Assembly (NCBI GenBank): GCA_028287685.1
Contig: JAQBPE010000313.1
Location: forward strand, 1-41,771
From: Cyanobacteria bacterium RYN_339
Lineage (GTDB): Bacteria > Cyanobacteriota > Sericytochromatia > S15B-MN24 > JAQBPE01
DNA length: 41,771 nucleotides
Direction: 5' to 3'
In this document: positions 23,750 to 31,568 of the stretch, one piece after another
Numbering within the stretch: the first letter of the stretch is position 1
Layout: each line of letters begins with the position of its first letter
The notes under the pieces: model-generated
Told to the model about the DNA's origin: nothing
The model's input: the letters and a program-made list of their open reading frames with translations, nothing else
Databases searched by the model: none
Position numbers and translations under genes: made by a program

Positions 23750-25057
23750 GGCTACGGCGCCAGGCAACGCGGCCTGGGACTCGGCCCGGTCCGGCCCGGG
23801 GTAGCGTGCCTCGAGGGCGGGCGTCACGCCACCCGCGGCCGCGATGGCGCGGTAGGCCGCGACGCCGTCGGTCGGCACGCGCCGGAAGTCGCCCGCGCGC
23901 CCTTCTACGCTGTAGAGCCCGAAGCGCGGGGCGTACGAGCCCCATTCGTAGTTATCCGTGATCGACCAGTGCACGTATCCCAGCACCGGAACGCCCTCGG
24001 ACTGGGCGCGCTGGAGTTGCTTCACGTGGGCGACCAGGTAGGCGGCGCGGGTCCAGCCGTCCTGGCGTGGGGCCAGGTCGCGCGTGGCGAGGCCGTTCTC
24101 GGCCACCAAGACGGGCAGGCCGGTCCAGGCGTGGTAACGCTTGATCGTGTTGTAGAAGCCCTGCGGGTAGACCTCCCAGCCTTCGTGCGGCCGGGGCTGC
24201 GTCAGGGTGGTGCGGCAGTAGTAATCGAAGCACGCGAAGTCGAGGCGCCCGCGCGCCGCGTCGAGGTACCAGCGCTCGTCGGGCCCGATCGGGCTGGGGC
24301 CTTCCTCCAGCCCGGTCACGCGGAACTGGGTGGCGTACATGTTGAAGCCCACGCGGGCTTGCGGACACAGGCCATGCAACGTCTCGTAGGCGAGTCCATG
24401 CGCCTGCATGAGGTGGTGGGCGACCCGGTCGGCGCTGAAGAGGGCCAGGGTCTTGCCGGGCGGGAAGAAGCCGTTCTGGTAGCCACCTTGCAAGAACATG
24501 TTGGGCTCGTTGAAGGTGAGCCACCAGCGGACCTCCGGGCCGAATTCCTTCGCCATGTAGGCGACGTGGCGGTTGAAAGCGGGCGCGGCGGCCGATCCTT
24601 CCCAGCCGCCCCGGGCATCCAGCCAGGCGGGATAGGCGAAGTGCATCAGGGTGACGATGGGCGTCAGGCCCCGCCGGCGGGCGGCGGCCAGCATGGCGTG
24701 GTAGTGCGCCACCTCCGCGGGGTCGATTTGGCCCTCCACGGGCTCGATGCGGCTCCACTCGATGCTCATGCGCCAGGCGTTCAGGCCCATGTCCTTGGCA
24801 AGGTCCATGTCCTGTTCGTACATGTCGTAGCCCTGCACGCCCTGCGGGTTGGCGTCCGCCGTGCGGCCCGCGGCCACCCACTTCGCCCAGTTGCTGTGGC
24901 GATCGCCGCCCTCGTACTGGTGCCCCGCGGTAGCCACCCCCCACAGAAAGGTGACCGGTTCCGGCTTCGCGGCGGCGGTCCGGGCCTGGACCGGTTGGGT
25001 GGGCAGGTGGGCGAGGAGGACGGCCAGCAGGGTCAGGCCGATGCCATGTCGGATCAT
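23735..25057 (-). CDS. Secreted GH1 beta-glucosidase-like enzyme
   Basis: A 440-aa glycoside hydrolase family 1 enzyme, which hydrolyses terminal beta-glycosides by a retaining mechanism. Residues 1-25 are a signal peptide (GIGLTLLAVLLAHLPTQPVQA), so it acts outside the cytoplasm, which is less common for GH1. The acid/base Glu184 lies in TFNEPN and the nucleophile Glu320 in VAENGL (usually ITENG). The N-terminal FLWGVATAGHQYEG segment and the late NYEWGSYAPRFGLY segment are typical. No Shine-Dalgarno sequence precedes the ATG. A CAGATAA-type palindrome lies 32 nt upstream and could regulate it. Confidence 0.93.
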   Translation of the reverse strand: MIRHGIGLTLLAVLLAHLPTQPVQARTAAAKPEPVTFLWGVATAGHQYEGGDRHSNWAKWVAAGRTADANPQGVQGYDMYEQDMDLAKDMGLNAWRMSIEWSRIEPVEGQIDPAEVAHYHAMLAAARRRGLTPIVTLMHFAYPAWLDARGGWEGSAAAPAFNRHVAYMAKEFGPEVRWWLTFNEPNMFLQGGYQNGFFPPGKTLALFSADRVAHHLMQAHGLAYETLHGLCPQARVGFNMYATQFRVTGLEEGPSPIGPDERWYLDAARGRLDFACFDYYCRTTLTQPRPHEGWEVYPQGFYNTIKRYHAWTGLPVLVAENGLATRDLAPRQDGWTRAAYLVAHVKQLQRAQSEGVPVLGYVHWSITDNYEWGSYAPRFGLYSVEGRAGDFRRVPTDGVAAYRAIAAAGGVTPALEARYPGPDRAESQAALPGAVASGAR

Positions 25058-25089
25058 AAGGGGGACGTACCCGCCGGAAGGGCTGGGTA

Positions 25090-25109
25090 CAGATAATAAA
25101 TATTATCTA
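25090..25109. repeat. Palindrome CAGATAA-N6-TTATCTA, copy 2
   Basis: The arms match copy 1 except for the last base, and the 6-nt spacer TAAATA keeps the same length. It lies 32 nt upstream of the GH1 start codon, a typical operator position. A TATTAT box (25101-25106, plus strand) overlaps it. Confidence 0.5.
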
Positions 25110-25303
25110 TCGTATGCCTGGAACGCCAATCCGGTTATGTGAAACTCGGATCGCGACGTGCTGCTAGCCACCGGTTGGCGACCAAGCACCCGTGCTCGCG
25201 CGTCGTGTTATCCAGCCTCGGGCCCCCCATGCACCCTATTATCTGGATCGACCCCAAGAGCGGGATCCCGAAAACCGCGTCACAGCGTGGATCGCTGTTT
25301 TTT
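25110..25303 (+). ncRNA. Candidate small RNA ending at an orphan terminator
   Basis: A plus-strand terminator at 25282-25303 has no plus-strand gene upstream: the nearest gene ending on that strand stops at 23749. A TATTAT box at 25101-25106 could be a -10, although no clear -35 is seen. The stretch contains a CGGGATCCCG palindrome. The 5' end is a guess. Confidence 0.22.
25282..25303 (+). terminator. Orphan rho-independent terminator
   Basis: Stem ACAGCG/CGCTGT (25282-25287 with 25293-25298), a 5-nt loop, and a run of six T ending at 25303. Both neighbouring genes are on the other strand, so it does not serve either of them. Confidence 0.65.
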
Positions 25304-25306
25304 GTA

Positions 25307-25326
25307 CAGATAAGGCTCATTATCCG
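25307..25326. repeat. Palindrome CAGATAA-N6-TTATCCG, copy 3
   Basis: Same arm and spacer design as copies 1 and 2, with one arm mismatch. It follows the orphan terminator immediately and lies about 37 nt past the end of the ketosynthase gene. GATCGGG extends it on the right. Confidence 0.45.
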
Positions 25327-25362
25327 GATCGGGCAGGATTGCTCGGTTGCTCCGTAACCGAC

Positions 25363-27276
25363 TCATGACGGCGTCACCGTTACGCGGTAGATGGCGCCGG
25401 TCATGGCGACCACCTCCACCTGGATGGGCTCCACGCGGCCGGCCAGCACCGCGGCCGCGACGGCCAGAAGGCCGATCGCCGCATGCGGGAAGCCGACAAG
25501 CGGCGCCAGGTCGGCCTGGCAAGCACCCGGTCCCTGACCGAAGACCGCCAGGACCCGATCACCGGCTGCCAGCGCGTCGGGCAGCCGCTTCAAGGCCATG
25601 GCCACGGCCGCGTCGCCCCCTCTTTCCCGTCCCAACACCTGCCGAGCGGCGGCTTCGTGGACGGGCTCCGCGGCCAGGTCCACCGCCCCAACCAGCATAA
25701 GGTCGGCTTCACCGGCCCGCAGCGCGCGCATCGCCAGCGCGAGCCCGACCAGGCCCGAGGCCTCCTCGGCCGCCAAGGTGAAGCTGGGTGCCCGCAGGTC
25801 GAAGACGTGGTTGAGGCGGTTGGCAACCAGGTTGGTCAGCCGCCCGGTGTATGCGGCGGCACCGGCGGCGCCGTCCCAGCCCCCGGCGTCACATTGCAGG
25901 CCGACGAGTGCCCCGGCACGCTGCCACGGCGCCACACCTTCCAGCGCTTCCCGCGCCGCCGCCAGCATCATGGCTTGCTGGGGCAGCAAGTCGGGGTCGT
26001 CGGAGACATAGCCCGAGCGCCCCAGCCGCAGACCGGCCGCCAGCGCTGTCGCGAAGTCGGCCGTGGAGCGGCCTTCCCCCGCCAGGACGCCCAGCCCGAC
26101 GACCGCAATCTCGCCCTCCAGGGCCGCGCCGGGGGCGTGGACGGGCCGGGGCGTCCAGGCCTCGACGATCATGTGGGCGTTGTTGCCGCCGAAGCCGAAG
26201 CTGTTGATGCCCGCCCGCCGTGGCCCCTGCCAGGGCTCCTGCCGGCCGAGCAGCCGGTAGCCGCAACGCCCCACTTCGCGGACGGGCGCTTCGGCATGCA
26301 GGGTGGGCGGGAAGACCCCGTCCCGCAAGGCGAAGACCACCTTGATCAAGCTGGCGAAGCCGGAGGCCGTGATGGGATGGCCCAAGTTGGAGCGCACGGA
26401 GCCGATGGCCAGGCCGGGCGGGAAGAGCCGCTTCAATGCGCGCAGCTCGATCAAGTCACCCAGCGGGTTGCCCGTCGCATGGCACTCCACCAGCGGCACG
26501 TCCGCCGGCGCGAGGCCCGCCATGTCGTAGGCGGACCGCATCGCTTCGACCTGGGCCCGCTCCGACGGCGCCAGCAACCCGCGCGCTTGCCCGCTGTTGT
26601 TCACGCCGATCCCGCGGATCACGGCCAAGATTTCGTCACCATCGGCCAGCGCGGCATCGAGGCGCCGCAACACCACGAAGGCCGCGCCTTCCGACCAGAC
26701 CATGCCGTCGGCTTCGCTATGGAACGGGCGGCTGCGGTTCGTTGGGCTCAAGACCCCCACGGAGCCCAGCGAGCGGTCCAGGATCGTGGCGTCGGCATGG
26801 CTGACGGCGCCGGCCAGCATCCAGTCGGCCTCGCCGTCGTGCAAGCGATCACAGGCCAGCTTGAGGGCGTACAGGGAGGTCGCGCAGGCCGCGTCGAGCG
26901 CGAAGCCGCCCGCCTCCAGCCCCAGCGCGCGCGCCACCTCCAAGGCCGGCAGGCCGGTCGAGAACCGCGAGCGCGGATCGGCCGCCGGCCCGTCCCGGCG
27001 GACATGCTCGGCCCAGCGCACCAGCTCCCGCGTCGGCAGGAACATGTTGCCCATGACCAGCCCGCCCCGGCCAAGGCGCGGCCCAGCGCGGCTCACCGCC
27101 TCGCGGGCGCCTTCCAGCGCCCACGCGAAGACCGGGTCGTCCTCGCAGGGCAACCGGGTCAGGCCTTCCGCCACCAAATCCCGCCGGTCGAGGACGTTGG
27201 CCCACAGCGCTTCCGGTGAGGGGCAACCCGGGAACCGGCAAGACATCCCGATGATGGCGATCGGCCCGAAGCTCAT
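25363..27276 (-). CDS. Ketosynthase fused to a truncated chain-length-factor-like domain
   Basis: A 637-aa polyketide/fatty-acid-type enzyme. Residues 1-375 form a complete beta-ketoacyl synthase: Cys131 in DAACATSL, His266 in ECHATGNPLGD (usually EAHGTGTPLGD) and His300 in SNLGHPITASG. It would condense an acyl thioester with a malonyl-type extender. Residues about 388-637 are a second, degenerate ketosynthase: the ANRLNHVFDLRAPS strand is kept, but the nucleophile position carries Glu505 (SFTLAAEEASGL) and the C-terminal half is shortened. KS plus inactive partner in one chain recalls PfaC and heterocyst-glycolipid synthases. No acyltransferase, ketoreductase or dehydratase domain is present. 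Start at 27276, overlapping the MMPL stop by 4 nt. Confidence 0.88.
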   Translation of the reverse strand: MSFGPIAIIGMSCRFPGCPSPEALWANVLDRRDLVAEGLTRLPCEDDPVFAWALEGAREAVSRAGPRLGRGGLVMGNMFLPTRELVRWAEHVRRDGPAADPRSRFSTGLPALEVARALGLEAGGFALDAACATSLYALKLACDRLHDGEADWMLAGAVSHADATILDRSLGSVGVLSPTNRSRPFHSEADGMVWSEGAAFVVLRRLDAALADGDEILAVIRGIGVNNSGQARGLLAPSERAQVEAMRSAYDMAGLAPADVPLVECHATGNPLGDLIELRALKRLFPPGLAIGSVRSNLGHPITASGFASLIKVVFALRDGVFPPTLHAEAPVREVGRCGYRLLGRQEPWQGPRRAGINSFGFGGNNAHMIVEAWTPRPVHAPGAALEGEIAVVGLGVLAGEGRSTADFATALAAGLRLGRSGYVSDDPDLLPQQAMMLAAAREALEGVAPWQRAGALVGLQCDAGGWDGAAGAAAYTGRLTNLVANRLNHVFDLRAPSFTLAAEEASGLVGLALAMRALRAGEADLMLVGAVDLAAEPVHEAAARQVLGRERGGDAAVAMALKRLPDALAAGDRVLAVFGQGPGACQADLAPLVGFPHAAIGLLAVAAAVLAGRVEPIQVEVVAMTGAIYRVTVTPS

Positions 27277-29480
27277 CGCTCGCCCGGCCACCAGTTCCAG
27301 CGGCCGGCGATGGCAAGTAGCGCCGGCGCCAGCACCAGCCGCACCACCGTGACGTCGAGCAGGATGGCGAGCGCCATTCCCGCCCCGAACAGCTTCACGA
27401 AGATCATGTGGGCGCCCGCGAACGCGCCGCAGACCAGCACCATGATGCCCGCCGCCGCCACGATCACGCCGCCGGTGGCCTCCAGGCCGCGGGCGATCGC
27501 CTGTTCTTCGCCGTCGGCGGCGCGCCGTTCCTCGCGCACGCGGCCGATCATGAAGACCTCGTAGTCCATCGAGAGCCCGAAGGTAAGGCAGAAGACCAGC
27601 ATCGGGACCAGCGTGGGCAAGGTCCCCAGGCCTTCGTTCAGGCCGACCCAGCGGGCGCCGTGGCCGAGCTGGAAGACCCAGACCAATGTCCCGATCGAGG
27701 CGCCGACCACCAGGAGGTTCAGGACGATGGCCTTGAGTGGTACCAAGACGGCCCGGAACATCAGCCCCAGGATCACGGCGGTTGCCAGCAACAGCCAGCC
27801 GATGGCGCGCGGCAGGGTGGCGGCCAGCTGGGCGTCGTAGTCCAGGTTCAGCGCCGCCAGGCCGCCCACCTGCACTTCCAGGCCTGGTGCTTCGAGGTGG
27901 CGGATGGCTGTGGTTAGCGCCATTGCGCCGTTTACGTCCACCATGTCGGTGGTAATCACCTGGAAGACGGCGCTGCGGCCGTCCGCGCTCACCAGGCCCT
28001 TGAGCTCGGGGTGGCGCCGGATGGCTTCCGCGGGCCTGGCGTAGAGCAAGGCATAGTGCGTGGGCCGCAGGCCTGCCGCCAGGTCCACGGGGCCGATCAG
28101 CTCCCCCACCCGGGGATCGGCGTGGATGGCGCGCGAGAGGGCCAGCAACGGCCCCAACCCTCCTGGACCGAGGATCGGGCCGCCGTCCTTGCGGCGGACC
28201 AGCATCTGGGCGGGGTCGGTCCAACCGCGGTGGCCCAGCTTGGCCAGCACCTCCACGCCTTTCACCGACTCCAACTCGGGCGGGTAGAAGCGCATGTCCG
28301 GCACGCCGGGCTCGAAGTACGACAACGGTCTTGCCATCACCAGCAGCCCGACGAAGGCCAGCGGCGCGACCAGCCAGCGCCACTTCAGGAGCGCATGGCT
28401 CCAGGCGGTCCAGCGGCCCGGCTTCGGCTCACGTGGGAAGCGGCGGGGCCATTCCAGCCAGGGGGCCGCCAGCACCAGCAGCGCGGGCAAGAGCCCGAGC
28501 GCCAAGGCGACGGCGCCCGCCACCACCAACGCGCCTCCCAGGCCAACGGAGCGCGCGTCCATGAGCCCCAACGGCAGCAAGGCCGACAACGAGGCCACCA
28601 CCACGCCGCCGGCGCAGGCCACGGTCCACCCGGCTGTCGCCAGCGTCGCCGCGGCGGCCGCTTCGGCGTCGTCGCCCGCCCGGCGGCGCTCGCGGAAGCG
28701 TGCGGTGATCAGCAAGGCGTAGTCGATGCCCAGCGCCAGGCCCAGCATGCTCACGACGGTCTGGAAGAACGCGTTTACGCCCAGCCACGGCGCGATCAAC
28801 GCGCCGCCGGCGAAGGCCAGCACGGAAGCCGCCCCGGCCAACAGCAGGGGCAAGGCCGCCGCCGCCGGCGAGCCGAAGACCCACAGCAACAGGGCCAGCA
28901 CGGGCAGCAACAGCAACCGCTCCGCCCGCCCGCTGTCCGCGCCGGTGGCCTTGATCAGGTCGTTGCCCAGCGGGAATGAGCCCGTCATGCCGAATCCCAC
29001 GCCGGGGTCGGCCGCGGCGAGTGCGTCCCGCAGCGGGGCGGCTGCCGCTCGCACCGCTTCCACGCCGGCCGACGTGCCCGCGTCCGTGCTGATCAAGATG
29101 CAGGCGCCGTGGCCGTCGGCGCCCAGCAAGCGGGGGTCGGCGTGGTCGTCCGTGGGCGCCCAGACTTGCACGACGTGGGGCACGGCCTTGATGCGCGCGG
29201 CGGCGGTGGCGATCGCCGCCCGTTGCTCCAGTGCCGGCCGGCTGCCGTGCCAGACCACGATCCAGGGCTCGCCCGGCGCGTTCACGAAGTCCCGCCCCAA
29301 GGCCTGCTTCACCGCGAAGGACTCCGAACCCAGGACGCCCGCGCCTTCGGTTGCCAGCCGGCCCGGCAACAGGGCTGCCAGCGGTAGCGCCCCGGCCAGG
29401 ATCAGCGCCCACGCCGCCACCACCCGCCAGGGGTGGCGGGCCAGCCAGGCGCCCAGTCGATGGAGTAGAGGCTCGCGCAC
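27273..29480 (-). CDS. MMPL-family RND lipid exporter
   Basis: A 735-aa inner-membrane transporter of the MMPL/RND superfamily, whose known members move complex lipids such as trehalose mycolates and phthiocerol esters using proton motive force. The layout is classical: one N-terminal membrane helix, an extracytoplasmic domain, a block of five helices with GLALGIDYALLI, a second extracytoplasmic domain, and a second block with TFGLSMDYEVFMIGRVREE. The Gly-x4-Asp-Tyr motifs match proton-relay positions. The GTG at 29480 was chosen because the protein similarity begins there; longer starts read through the divergent promoter region. The ketosynthase gene starts within its stop codon. The substrate is probably the lipid made by this cluster. 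Confidence 0.9.
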   Translation of the reverse strand: MREPLLHRLGAWLARHPWRVVAAWALILAGALPLAALLPGRLATEGAGVLGSESFAVKQALGRDFVNAPGEPWIVVWHGSRPALEQRAAIATAAARIKAVPHVVQVWAPTDDHADPRLLGADGHGACILISTDAGTSAGVEAVRAAAAPLRDALAAADPGVGFGMTGSFPLGNDLIKATGADSGRAERLLLLPVLALLLWVFGSPAAAALPLLLAGAASVLAFAGGALIAPWLGVNAFFQTVVSMLGLALGIDYALLITARFRERRRAGDDAEAAAAATLATAGWTVACAGGVVVASLSALLPLGLMDARSVGLGGALVVAGAVALALGLLPALLVLAAPWLEWPRRFPREPKPGRWTAWSHALLKWRWLVAPLAFVGLLVMARPLSYFEPGVPDMRFYPPELESVKGVEVLAKLGHRGWTDPAQMLVRRKDGGPILGPGGLGPLLALSRAIHADPRVGELIGPVDLAAGLRPTHYALLYARPAEAIRRHPELKGLVSADGRSAVFQVITTDMVDVNGAMALTTAIRHLEAPGLEVQVGGLAALNLDYDAQLAATLPRAIGWLLLATAVILGLMFRAVLVPLKAIVLNLLVVGASIGTLVWVFQLGHGARWVGLNEGLGTLPTLVPMLVFCLTFGLSMDYEVFMIGRVREERRAADGEEQAIARGLEATGGVIVAAAGIMVLVCGAFAGAHMIFVKLFGAGMALAILLDVTVVRLVLAPALLAIAGRWNWWPGER

Positions 29481-29487
29481 GCTCCAT

Positions 29488-29496
29488 CTTTTACCA
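29488..29496 (-). promoter_or_regulatory. Possible extended -10 for the MMPL/ketosynthase operon
   Basis: TGGTAAAAG on the minus strand resembles an extended -10. Transcription would then start almost exactly at the GTG start codon (29480), so the message could be leaderless. This fits the lack of a usable ribosome binding site (GGAG is only 1 nt from the GTG). Confidence 0.25.
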
Positions 29497-29553
29497 TGTG
29501 GAGGCCCGGCACCTGGCTGGGTACAGATGGCGGGAGTGCGGATCGGAGGCAAC

Positions 29554-30042
29554 ATGAGCTTGGGAGCGGTGGTCGTCACGATCGTGGCGGTGGGCGGCAT
29601 CGCCTGGTGGTTGGGCCGCGGGCGGGCACGGCCCAGCCCCATTCTATCCGTCCCGCTCCGGATCACCGGCTCCCGGGACGTTGCGATCGTGGTCGAGTTC
29701 GCGCTCGCCGCCTTGACGGAGAACCGGGAAAGCGATGCCCGCCGACTGATGCAGCGGATCTTCAAGGAAGCCACCCCCACGGACGCCCAGGCGATGGTCC
29801 AGAGCGTCGCCCGAACCTGGGCCGCCCATTCCAAGCTGCGACCCGACGTCGTCAAGCAGGCGGTTGGTTGCGTCGAATTTGCCGCCTACGCCGTCGCCGA
29901 CGGCAACCTCGACGAGGCCCTGACCTTCGTGAACCAGGCGATCGAAGGTTGTCCGCAGCACGCCGGCGCCCATCCCGGGTTGGCCTTGCTGGAGCTGGGC
30001 TTGCGCGGCACGATCCTGGATCGGTTGAATCGGGCGTCCTGA
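29554..30042 (+). CDS. Membrane-anchored TPR-like protein, 162 aa
   Basis: Unrecognised. Residues 4-20 are a single membrane helix (GAVVVTIVAVGGIAWWLG), followed by Arg-rich residues, which places the rest in the cytoplasm. The remaining 130 residues are helical with a TPR-like pattern (ADGNLDEALTFVNQAIEGCPQHAGAHPGLALLEL). GGAGG lies 4 nt before the ATG. The PlsC gene follows 39 nt after its stop on the same strand. It may be an adaptor for the neighbouring lipid enzymes, an inference from position only. Confidence 0.65.
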   Translation: MSLGAVVVTIVAVGGIAWWLGRGRARPSPILSVPLRITGSRDVAIVVEFALAALTENRESDARRLMQRIFKEATPTDAQAMVQSVARTWAAHSKLRPDVVKQAVGCVEFAAYAVADGNLDEALTFVNQAIEGCPQHAGAHPGLALLELGLRGTILDRLNRAS

Positions 30043-30081
30043 CTTGTTCCCTGAACGCCCGATCCGGTAGGATGGCGGCTC

Positions 30082-30798
30082 ATGAACCTCATCACCTCCG
30101 CCTTCAGGTGGCTGATCTGCGGTCTCCTGATGCTCGTCTGGTACCCGCTGCTGATCGGCGGCAGCTACGTCGTGCCGATGGCCCGGCTCCACCGGCCGGC
30201 GCGCTTCATCTTCTGGCTCACCATGCGCGTCCTGGGGGCCCGCCTGGTGGTCCGGGGGCTCGAGCACATCGACCCGGCCCGGGCCTACCTCTACATGGGC
30301 AACCATGTGAACCTTTTCGACCCCTTCGCCTTCGTCGCGGCCGTCCCCCAGTTCGTCGTCGCCGTCGAGAAGCGCCCCAACTTCAAGATCCCGATCTACG
30401 GCTGGCTAATCGGGCGCTGGGGCAACATCCCCATCGATCGTGACAACCCGGCCTCGGCGCTACGAACGCTGGTGGAGCTGGGGCAGCGCGTAAAGGGCGG
30501 CGAGTCGATCTGCCTGATGCCGGAAGGCACGCGCACGCGCACGGGCGAGATGGGCGAGTTCAAGAACGGCCCCTTCCGCGTGGCCGTGGACGCCAAGGCC
30601 CAGGTGATCCCCTTCGCGTTGAAGGGGATGCATGCGTTCAACCAGACGGGCTCCTTCCGGGTGCGCCGCGCGGTCGTCGAGGTCATCTTCACTGCCCCGA
30701 TCGACGCTGGTGAGTATGACAAACGAACCCTCCAGGCCCTGAGCGACCTGGTGCGCGAGCAGACGCTGGTCGCCTTGGGGGACCCCGACGCGGGCTAG
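30082..30798 (+). CDS. PlsC-type lysophospholipid acyltransferase
   Basis: A 238-aa acyltransferase of the PlsC/LPLAT family, which transfers an acyl chain to a lysophosphatidate or related acceptor at the membrane. Residues 10-32 form a membrane helix. Catalytic motif I is NHVNLFD (His75 to Asp80, HX4D). Motif II includes GNIPIDR, motif III is PEGTR (147-151) followed by the unusual repeated TRTRTG, and motif IV is VIPFAL. AGGA lies about 9 nt upstream of the ATG. Its stop overlaps the stop of the convergent methyltransferase in a shared CTAG. It may attach the cluster's special acyl chain to a glycerol headgroup, or it may be a housekeeping copy. Confidence 0.88.
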   Translation: MNLITSAFRWLICGLLMLVWYPLLIGGSYVVPMARLHRPARFIFWLTMRVLGARLVVRGLEHIDPARAYLYMGNHVNLFDPFAFVAAVPQFVVAVEKRPNFKIPIYGWLIGRWGNIPIDRDNPASALRTLVELGQRVKGGESICLMPEGTRTRTGEMGEFKNGPFRVAVDAKAQVIPFALKGMHAFNQTGSFRVRRAVVEVIFTAPIDAGEYDKRTLQALSDLVREQTLVALGDPDAG

Positions 30799-31568
30799 CT
30801 ATCGCGCCGCCGTGCCTTGAACATGAAGTAGGTGAACCGGCCGGAAGTGAAGCGCTCGACCGTGTCACAACGATCGTCCGCTGCGGCGAAGTTCAGCAAG
30901 ATGGGGCGGAGGAACGGGGCACTGTGTTGCTCGACGAGGTCGCGGCGGCGTCCACGATCGGCGCGCATTGCCGCCAGCACATGAGGCGTGATGTCGCGAT
31001 CCTCGACCAGCTCGAAGTGGGGCGCCAGTTGGGCCCGCAGTTCCGGCACGCTCTCCGTCGGAACGAAGTCGGTCCAGAGCAGGTGACCCCCGGGCCGCAA
31101 CACCCGGGCCGACGTGGCGAGGAAGGCGTCGATGCGTGGATAGCAGTGGCTGGCCTCCACGCTCAGCGCGACGTCAACGCTTCCGTCCTCGACGCCCTGC
31201 ATCCGCTCGGCGTCGCCCTGGCGGAACGAGATAGGTGCCGCGGAGTTGCCGAAAGACCGTTGGCAGAGCTTGATGTTGGCTCCGGTGAAGTCCAGGCCGA
31301 TGGCCGCCGCCGGCCCGTGCCGCACCGCAAGGTAGTGCAGACCGCCGCCGCGTCCGCAGCTGGCATCCAGCACCACCTTGCCGTCAAGCGGGGTCGATTC
31401 AACCAGCGCCTGGTAAAGCTGCAGGGGGAAACGCTCCGGCCCGGCCGCTGCCTCGACCGTCTCTCGGCCATCGTCGTAGCCCCAGTTCATGCAGCTGAAC
31501 GAGGCGCCTTGCCGGTCGGCGTACCAGGCAAGGAAGGCATACCATCCACGCCAGAGATGCTTGTTCAC
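30795..31568 (-). CDS. SAM methyltransferase related to phthiotriolone-type enzymes
   Basis: A 257-aa class I methyltransferase. The SAM-binding loop is VLDASCGRGGG (66-76). A CMNWGY segment at 26-31 precedes QLYQALV. This layout is close to mycobacterial phthiotriolone/phenolphthiotriolone dimycocerosate O-methyltransferases (Rv2952 type) and some sterol or quinone methyltransferases. The usual VLEVGCG is VLDASCG here. The methyl acceptor is probably a lipid hydroxyl or headgroup, by inference. GTG start at 31568, inside the stop of the CarF-like gene (GTGA overlap), so an apparent upstream extension of the reading frame is not used. Last gene of a three-gene minus-strand operon. Confidence 0.8.
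   Translation of the reverse strand: MNKHLWRGWYAFLAWYADRQGASFSCMNWGYDDGRETVEAAAGPERFPLQLYQALVESTPLDGKVVLDASCGRGGGLHYLAVRHGPAAAIGLDFTGANIKLCQRSFGNSAAPISFRQGDAERMQGVEDGSVDVALSVEASHCYPRIDAFLATSARVLRPGGHLLWTDFVPTESVPELRAQLAPHFELVEDRDITPHVLAAMRADRGRRRDLVEQHSAPFLRPILLNFAAADDRCDTVERFTSGRFTYFMFKARRRDS

Larger units (their letters stand above)
25058..25362. other. Intergenic region with palindromes and an orphan terminator
   Basis: A 305-bp gap between two minus-strand genes without a credible reading frame. It holds two CAGATAA-N6-TTATCTG-type palindromes (25090 and 25307), a TTATCTGGATCG half-site at 25239, a perfect CGGGATCCCG palindrome at 25261-25270 and an intrinsic terminator on the plus strand. 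The flanks are visibly more AT-rich than the genes. Confidence 0.65.

Noticed and set aside
25090-25109. Fur box for iron regulation
   Set aside because: The arms GATAAT/ATTATC look similar, but the spacer is 4-6 nt instead of 1 nt, and no iron-related gene is near.
25363-28383. A 1006-codon minus-strand reading frame
   Set aside because: Only the part up to 27276 is the ketosynthase. The upstream third has low-complexity Arg/Gly/Pro composition and lies across the MMPL gene, whose protein similarity is clear in another frame.
29516-29529. GGCTGGGTACAGAT repeated at 25081-25094 and 29516-29529
   Set aside because: A 14-base match is expected about this often by chance in 42 kb. Both lie upstream of minus-strand genes, but without further copies this is not evidence.
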